This document shows positions 59,303 through 64,000 of a stretch of 64,000 bases of DNA, piece by piece. Under the pieces are notes generated by a model that saw nothing but the letters and a program-made list of their open reading frames with translations, had not been told where the DNA came from and searched no databases. The number at the start of each line of letters is the position of its first letter. The first letter of the stretch is position 1. The position numbers and the translations under genes are program-made. Origin of the DNA: Flectonema sp. DT1601 (taxonomy: Eukaryota; Euglenozoa; Diplonemea; Diplonemida; Diplonemidae); assembly GCA_964019425.1 (NCBI GenBank), contig OZ025837.1, forward strand, positions 699,207 to 763,206, given 5' to 3'.

Positions 59303-62007
59303 AAAGAACGCAAGTGGTTGGGGACGGGCGCACCAGCCACGCGAAAGTTAAAATGGCGCCGAAATTACCAGAAAAGTCCATTGTCCGGGTTGCAACCGAC
59401 TTTTCCTACTACCCAAGAGACCCAACTGGAGCTGCCTATTCTGACGAGGGAAATTTTAAACCATCTTGGGAAGAAAGACCGAACTCGCTCTGCACATACA
59501 GAGGACGGCGTCAGCGCGGAAGACGCTTCGAAGAAGCTGGCCGACGTGGTCGGGAAGATGTGGGCAGCGAGTACATCGGCGAAGAGACGAAACCTCTGGG
59601 CAAGACTCTTATCGTGGGCGGAAGTGAACAGCTTGCCAGTAAACGCGGAAACCGCTGTCTTATTCGTCCTTGCCACGAGGGTGAAACCACAAGGGCTACT
59701 TCAGTATGCAAAGTCCCTATCAGCAATCATGAAGTGTCTGGGAATGGACAATCGACAGCTACTAACTCTTGCCACCGCGCTACGAGCAGACGGCGCAGCT
59801 ATTCCGACAAAGCAAGCACGGCCAATTACAAGGGAGGCTCTCATGGCCTGGGCGGAGTCATCATCGGACGAACTATGGCTGGCAACAATGATCTGCTGGA
59901 AGACAGCCTCAAGATGGGGCGAGGTTCAGGCACTCACGTCGGAGCAATTCATTCGAGTGGAGAGGGAGGAAGTGATCATCGACTGGCTCAGCACGCCGAA
60001 GCTTCGATCAGCAAATCCATTCGTCCCGTCACGTTGGACTGTGATACGGGGGAGCATGACGGGAGAGATCTGGTTGCTTTTAAAGGACAAGATTCCATTC
60101 GGGGCACTCACAAACAGAACAACAGAAATGTTGGATCGGATGTGGGGAAGGGATCCGAACATGAAGGGATTTACAGCACACTCGATAAAGCGCGGCGCAG
60201 CAACAGTACTTTACGAAAACCTTGCAAAGGGAGCGGACTTACCGGAGCACATTATCTCTCGGACCCTGAAGCATGCGGAGAAGGAGACAGGGATATCATC
60301 AACATCGCTGAGGTACGGGGGTGCGCCAGCCGACATGGCAGTTGCTCTACAGACTTGGAAAGCCACCCAGCTCTTGTAAAACATGCACCGCATAGCATCT
60401 CGAGAAGGGGCCAGCGGACGAGGCTACCTGTCACAGCGGAAGAGAAGGCATCACCGCTTCATGTTTCTTCTATAAAACTAATGAATGTTGACGGGCTTCG
60501 AGGGAGGCTGAACGACTCGGCAAGGGTGCGGTTTGATAGTGTCTGGGATATGGTATTCCCAAGGCAAACACCACCTTCGCGAAGCAGCACACACTCGAAA
60601 CACTCAACTCTCCAGCCTAGCCATGCTGACGAACTGGTTAGTCGTTCTATCGCACGCCATGCTGAAGCAGGGGGGGTAATGCAAAATGTGCCGTTCACTG
60701 TTGTTGAGGAGAAGGCTGAGGGCTTACGCCAGCGATTCATACTCTGGACAAAGGGACTGAACGACTGGGGCGAGGGTACTGGGTACCAAGCCGCCGTTCC
60801 ACTGAAGCACATCTCAGCTTATCTTGGTGCTGTCAAGCAGGGGTGCGCCACAACTCGTGACTTCAGAACAGGATTCTTTGCGATTGAAATTCCAACATAT
60901 GCAAGACATCTCTTCAGGTTCCAAGATAGCTCTGGAAGATGGTTCGAGATGCAACGACTACCGATGGGACATATTGGCGCCCCGGAACTAATGCACACGC
61001 TCGCCGCATCCGCTGCAGGACATCCCGACTACGTTAGAAGTGACATTGCCGTGCACTCCGTTGGTATTGACATCTTTATTGACAATATAAGGTACACAGG
61101 GGAGCGGAAGCATATTCTCGATGCGACGACAGTGCTTGATGAGACTGCTTCGGGTATGTCTATTACATGGAAGGCTTCCGACTCACATACTGCTGCGACA
61201 ACCTACACGTTCCTCGGGGCGGACTTTAATCATGAGCTTCGTACGGTAAGGGCTTCTGAGAAAATTCGACGCAAGATAAGTGGTGTGAATCTTTCCAACT
61301 GCACAGCTTCACAGCTCGAGTCACTCGGAGGAAGACTTGTTCACGCAAGCGCAATTGCAGGCGTTCCGATGGGTCAGTTCTGGTATGCAGTGAAGTTCCT
61401 TCGAAGGCTTGTCAACGGTCTCAATAGGGGGACCCGCCGTCCAGAAGCGAATGTTAACATCCCGCCGTCAGTTACCGCACAACTCTCTGCATGGTGCACT
61501 GCGGCTCTCAAGCAACAGACGATCTTCCAGCATGATAGCAGAAATTCAGTTACAACGTTCATCGACGCTTCTATGACGGGATGGGGCGGCGTTATTATTG
61601 ATGACTCAACAGCTGAAATTATTATCCTCGGCGGCTCCTGGACGCCATCAGAAGCACGCCTCCACATCAACGTTCTCGAATCTCTTGCATTATCTAAGAC
61701 GCTTTCTCAGCTTCCCGTAAGATATAAGGGTGGCACCCTATCACTCTGGATCGATAACACTTCTGTTGTTGGTGCACTTCGAAAGAAACTCTGTGCTAGG
61801 TCAGCAGACTTAAACAAGAATGTCGTTCTTTCTTCTATAATATTCAAGAACCTCCAGCTCGATGTTAACATCGGATGGGTCGCGTCAGCTAACAATCCAG
61901 CTGACATCCCATCACGCCTCCCAGAACACAAAATCTCATCGGCATCAACACTGCATACTGTCGAACTTGCGCTGCGGAGGTTTATTACAAGCGACGGGGT
62001 GGAGTGA
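59299..62007 (+). CDS. RT-RNase H ORF of element 2 (overlaps recombinase in -1 frame)
   Basis: An ORF of 902 codons from ATG 59299. The part up to about 60380 overlaps the recombinase gene and looks like a shadow; the real domains follow. RT: RQRFILWTKGLNDWGEGTG, motif A TTRDFRTGFFAIEIP, motif B LPMGHIGAPELMHTL, motif C GIDIFIDNIRYTG, where the usual YxDD reads FIDN. RNase H: TFIDASMTGWGGVIIDD, RLHINVLESLAL, LWIDNTSVVGALR, NNPADIPSR with the expected D-E-D-D set. Intact to TGA 62007, immediately before B1. It may be expressed by -1 frameshifting from the recombinase or by reinitiation. Confidence 0.85.
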   Translation: MKRTQVVGDGRTSHAKVKMAPKLPEKSIVRVATDFSYYPRDPTGAAYSDEGNFKPSWEERPNSLCTYRGRRQRGRRFEEAGRRGREDVGSEYIGEETKPLGKTLIVGGSEQLASKRGNRCLIRPCHEGETTRATSVCKVPISNHEVSGNGQSTATNSCHRATSRRRSYSDKASTANYKGGSHGLGGVIIGRTMAGNNDLLEDSLKMGRGSGTHVGAIHSSGEGGSDHRLAQHAEASISKSIRPVTLDCDTGEHDGRDLVAFKGQDSIRGTHKQNNRNVGSDVGKGSEHEGIYSTLDKARRSNSTLRKPCKGSGLTGAHYLSDPEACGEGDRDIINIAEVRGCASRHGSCSTDLESHPALVKHAPHSISRRGQRTRLPVTAEEKASPLHVSSIKLMNVDGLRGRLNDSARVRFDSVWDMVFPRQTPPSRSSTHSKHSTLQPSHADELVSRSIARHAEAGGVMQNVPFTVVEEKAEGLRQRFILWTKGLNDWGEGTGYQAAVPLKHISAYLGAVKQGCATTRDFRTGFFAIEIPTYARHLFRFQDSSGRWFEMQRLPMGHIGAPELMHTLAASAAGHPDYVRSDIAVHSVGIDIFIDNIRYTGERKHILDATTVLDETASGMSITWKASDSHTAATTYTFLGADFNHELRTVRASEKIRRKISGVNLSNCTASQLESLGGRLVHASAIAGVPMGQFWYAVKFLRRLVNGLNRGTRRPEANVNIPPSVTAQLSAWCTAALKQQTIFQHDSRNSVTTFIDASMTGWGGVIIDDSTAEIIILGGSWTPSEARLHINVLESLALSKTLSQLPVRYKGGTLSLWIDNTSVVGALRKKLCARSADLNKNVVLSSIIFKNLQLDVNIGWVASANNPADIPSRLPEHKISSASTLHTVELALRRFITSDGVE
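59318..60379 (+). CDS. Tyrosine recombinase of element 2
   Basis: The frame is open 59318-60379; the first ATG in frame is 59558, so the N-terminus may need frameshifting or a start outside the frame. Homologous to the element 1 recombinase: RRNLWARLLSWAEVN, KPQGLLQYAKSLSAIMKCLG. Catalytic Arg in KTASRWGEVQALTSEQF, box II AHSIKRGAATVL (His, then Lys-Arg instead of x-Arg), nucleophile candidate Tyr in LRYGGAPADMAVAL. It presumably integrates circular cDNA. Confidence 0.8.
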   Translation: MGTGAPATRKLKWRRNYQKSPLSGLQPTFPTTQETQLELPILTREILNHLGKKDRTRSAHTEDGVSAEDASKKLADVVGKMWAASTSAKRRNLWARLLSWAEVNSLPVNAETAVLFVLATRVKPQGLLQYAKSLSAIMKCLGMDNRQLLTLATALRADGAAIPTKQARPITREALMAWAESSSDELWLATMICWKTASRWGEVQALTSEQFIRVEREEVIIDWLSTPKLRSANPFVPSRWTVIRGSMTGEIWLLLKDKIPFGALTNRTTEMLDRMWGRDPNMKGFTAHSIKRGAATVLYENLAKGADLPEHIISRTLKHAEKETGISSTSLRYGGAPADMAVALQTWKATQLL

Positions 62008-62268
62008 GGCAGGCCAACCGGTGCCGCTACTCGGACTGCTCACTCACATGGCTTTCTGCCACGCTCAGCCGATAGCGACCACCACCTGCGGTCTACTTAC
62101 CTCACTTCGTGAAAAGAATTTGTGAACTCTTATAGTTTAATTTCTCTATCCTTCCTAGTGATAGACGAGCTACTTAGTTTTATCCATAGTTTCATGTTTT
62201 ACTATTACATTTCTTCTACTCTTATCTTTCCTTCCTTTCTTTCAGGCTGTACAGGAGTTATGGTTCCC
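62008..62268 (+). repeat. Split direct repeat B1
   Basis: 261 bp matching B2 at 62475-62735, from GGCAGGCCAACCGGTGCCGC to GGAGTTATGGTTCCC. B1 directly abuts A2. Confidence 0.95.
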
Positions 62269-62382
62269 TAACTACAGCGGGGAACCGGAACTTCGAAGTA
62301 CAGCCGTCAGCATCATTTTCTCGCCATCGTTTGGCGCATCGATACATCCTATCAGAATATATTTCATTTTATTTAGAGCTGT
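62267..62382 (+). repeat. Split direct repeat A2
   Basis: 116 bp matching A1 at 58931-59046, from CCTAACTACAGCGGGGAACC to TTATTTAGAGCTGT. Confidence 0.95.
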
Positions 62383-62474
62383 TTAACTCATGTTTACCTT
62401 TACTTTTCTTTCAGCCGACGGGTTCGACCTATTAAACACTTAAACAAAAAGAAAACCCACCCACCGACCCCCTC

Positions 62475-62735
62475 GGCAGGCCAACCGGTGCCGCTACTCG
62501 GACTGCTCACTCACATGGCTTTCTGCCACGCTCAGCCGATAGCGACCACCACCTGCGGTCTACTTACCTCACTTCGTGAAAAGAATTTGTGAACTCTTAT
62601 AGTTTAATTTCTCTATCCTTCCTAGTGATAGACGAGCTACTTAGTTTTATCCATAGTTTCATGTTTTACTATTACATTTCTTCTACTCTTATCTTTCCTT
62701 CCTTTCTTTCAGGCTGTACAGGAGTTATGGTTCCC
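62475..62735 (+). repeat. Split direct repeat B2
   Basis: Copy of B1. Its last CC overlaps the first bases of octamer array 2. Confidence 0.95.
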
Positions 62736-63405
62736 CGCAAACCCGCAAACCCGCAAACCCGCAAACCCGCAAACCCGCAAACCCGCAAACCCGCAAACCC
62801 GCAAACCCGCAAACCCGCAAACCCGCAAACCCGCAAACCCGCAAACCCGCAAACCCGCAAACCCGCAAACCCGCAAACCCGCAAACCCGCAAACCCGCAA
62901 ACCCGCAAACCCGCAAACCCGCAAACCCGCAAACCTGCAAACCCGCAAACCCGCAAACCCGCAAACCCGCAAACCCGCAAACCCGCAAACCCGCAAACCC
63001 GCAAACCCGCAAACCCGCAAACCCGCAAACCCGCAAACCCGCAAACCCGCAAACCCGCAAACCCGCAAACCCGCAAACCCGCAAACCCGCAAACCCGCAA
63101 ACCCGCAAACCCGCAAACCCGCAAACCCGCAAACCCGCAAACCCGCAAACCCGCAAGCCCGCAAACCCGCAAACCCGCAAACCCGCAAACCCGCAAACCC
63201 GCAAACCCGCAAACCCGCAAACCCGCAAACCCGCAAACCCGCAAACCCGCAAACCCGCAAACCCGCAAACCCGCAAACCCGCAAACCCGCAAACCCGCAA
63301 ACCCGCAAACCCGCAAACCCGCAAACCCGCAAACCCGCAAACCCGCAAACCCGCAAACCCGCAAACCCGCAAACCCGCAAACCCGCAAACCCGCAAACCC
63401 GCAAA
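62734..63405 (+). repeat. Octamer array 2: (CCCGCAAA)84
   Basis: 672 bp, exactly 84 units, with single-base variants CCTGCAAA (near 62934) and CCCGCAAG (near 63151). It begins at the last bases of element 2 and ends where the permuted block X' starts. Confidence 0.97.
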
Positions 63406-63406
63406 C

Positions 63407-64000
63407 CCTTACCACTTGGGAACCTTGCAAATGGCAGTGTTTAATTTATCTAATATCATTTTCTCTTGTTTTCATTTCATTATTTATTGCTAGTGTCAAA
63501 AGAAGTTTGAGTTCTCAACTTCAATTGTTTTTTCTGTTTTCCGAAGGGTCCGCTCATTGACAATAAGTTTGCTGCACCGACTTGGTTGCAGAAGCTGATC
63601 GTTAGACAAGCAGTCTTTCTTCAAAAGGGGACTTCCCCTAGACTATTTTTGTGATTCCGAGTGCATTCAAGCTGTTCCTGTTAAAACGGCTTTCTTAGGC
63701 TTTTCAAGTCCAGAAAAGAAATCAGATTACTTTTAAGATTTATTTTTCCTACAATATCATTCTTTTAGCTTTATCACAGGGTTTTTCAGACTTTTACGTT
63801 AAAGTTTTGAAAGCCTATGGTCCCGACCGGGCGGCGCCCCGCTACCCCGTTGTGAATGTATGGAATTCTTTGTCTGTTAGTACTTGTGGCGTAACTCCTT
63901 TTTCTCTCTCAGTTCAGATACAATTATGATGGTGCATTATTTATTCTTGCCTTATAAATTCTTAACTTCGTTTCTCTTTATTTCCCTTTCCAAAAGTACA
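63407..64000 (+). repeat. Outer inverted block, right copy, order X' (63407-63813) then Y' (63819-64000, cut by window end)
   Basis: Reverse complement of 55044-55451 and, separately, of 55480-55648. See the left-copy entry for the permuted order. No coding capacity seen. Confidence 0.85.

Larger units (their letters stand above)
58931..62735 (+). mobile_element. YR retrotransposon element 2 with split direct repeats (PAT/Ngaro/VIPER-like)
   Basis: Layout: A1 (58931-59046), coding part, B1 (62008-62268), A2 (62267-62382), 92-bp spacer, B2 (62475-62735). A1 and A2 are both 116 bp, B1 and B2 both 261 bp, and each pair appears identical or nearly so. A1...B1-A2-B2 is the defining split-direct-repeat layout of PAT and Ngaro-like elements. 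It encodes a tyrosine recombinase, RT and RNase H. It has the octamer array on both sides. Confidence 0.92.

Noticed and set aside
58667-63405. CRISPR array
   Set aside because: The octamer units are contiguous with no spacers, and the genome is eukaryotic.

Overview
This is eukaryotic DNA, almost certainly from a free-living or symbiotic protist. It has GT-AG introns, polymerase III-type tRNA signals, long poly-T/poly-A tracts and typically eukaryotic genes (prefoldin 1, a Rab3GAP catalytic subunit, a diacylglycerol lipase, MYND, RRM and PPR proteins). All recognisable protein genes lie on the + strand; only one tRNA-Leu is on the - strand. Most genes are preceded by a long T-rich tract ending in AG a few bases before the ATG. 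Such one-directional arrays with polypyrimidine-AG acceptors fit a lineage that uses spliced-leader trans-splicing (Euglenozoa such as diplonemids, or dinoflagellate/perkinsid relatives). That placement is inference; no spliced-leader gene is in the window.

Left part (1-34.2 kb): ordinary host genes, dense and mostly with one exon. In order: a GT61-like glycosyltransferase (partial), an ankyrin protein, a secreted protein, a PPR-like protein, a DUF1244-MogA fusion, a two-repeat type I membrane protein, a five-exon His-rich/RRM/RE-rich RNA-binding protein, a small type I membrane protein, an sn1-specific diacylglycerol lipase, a large coiled-coil protein, prefoldin subunit 1 (three exons), a MYND zinc-finger protein (four exons), RAB3GAP1-like, tRNA-Leu(CAA), and a giant DOMON-repeat ferric reductase/NOX-like protein.

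Middle part (34.2-54.5 kb): accessory DNA. It carries a family of Crinkler/RHS-type (CR) modular proteins: short coiled-coil header exon, conserved intron, P-loop NTPase, nuclease-like C-terminus. Two copies look intact (37.4-40.2 and 42.9-45.4 kb), one is broken (47.8-49.7 kb) and one is header-only (53.5-54.4 kb). An HNH nuclease-like fragment, duplicated Cys-rich mini-genes, MITE-like elements and retrotransposon relics are mixed in. The broken copy carries a 508-bp near-identical piece of the coiled-coil gene from 19.4-19.9 kb, inserted in its header exon.

Right part (55-64 kb): a nest of tyrosine-recombinase retrotransposons. Element 1 (55945-58667) has perfect 67-bp inverted ends and a deleted RT core. 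Element 2 (58931-62735) has the split direct repeats A1-ORFs-B1-A2-B2 typical of PAT/Ngaro-like elements, with recombinase, RT and RNase H. Element 2 is flanked on both sides by pure arrays of the octamer CCCGCAAA (33 and 84 units), which also abut element 1 and resemble the ends of the MITEs at 41.5 and 52.0 kb. An outer block (55.0-55.65 and 63.4-64.0 kb) flanks the nest in inverted orientation but in permuted order, suggesting a third split-repeat element that runs past the window.
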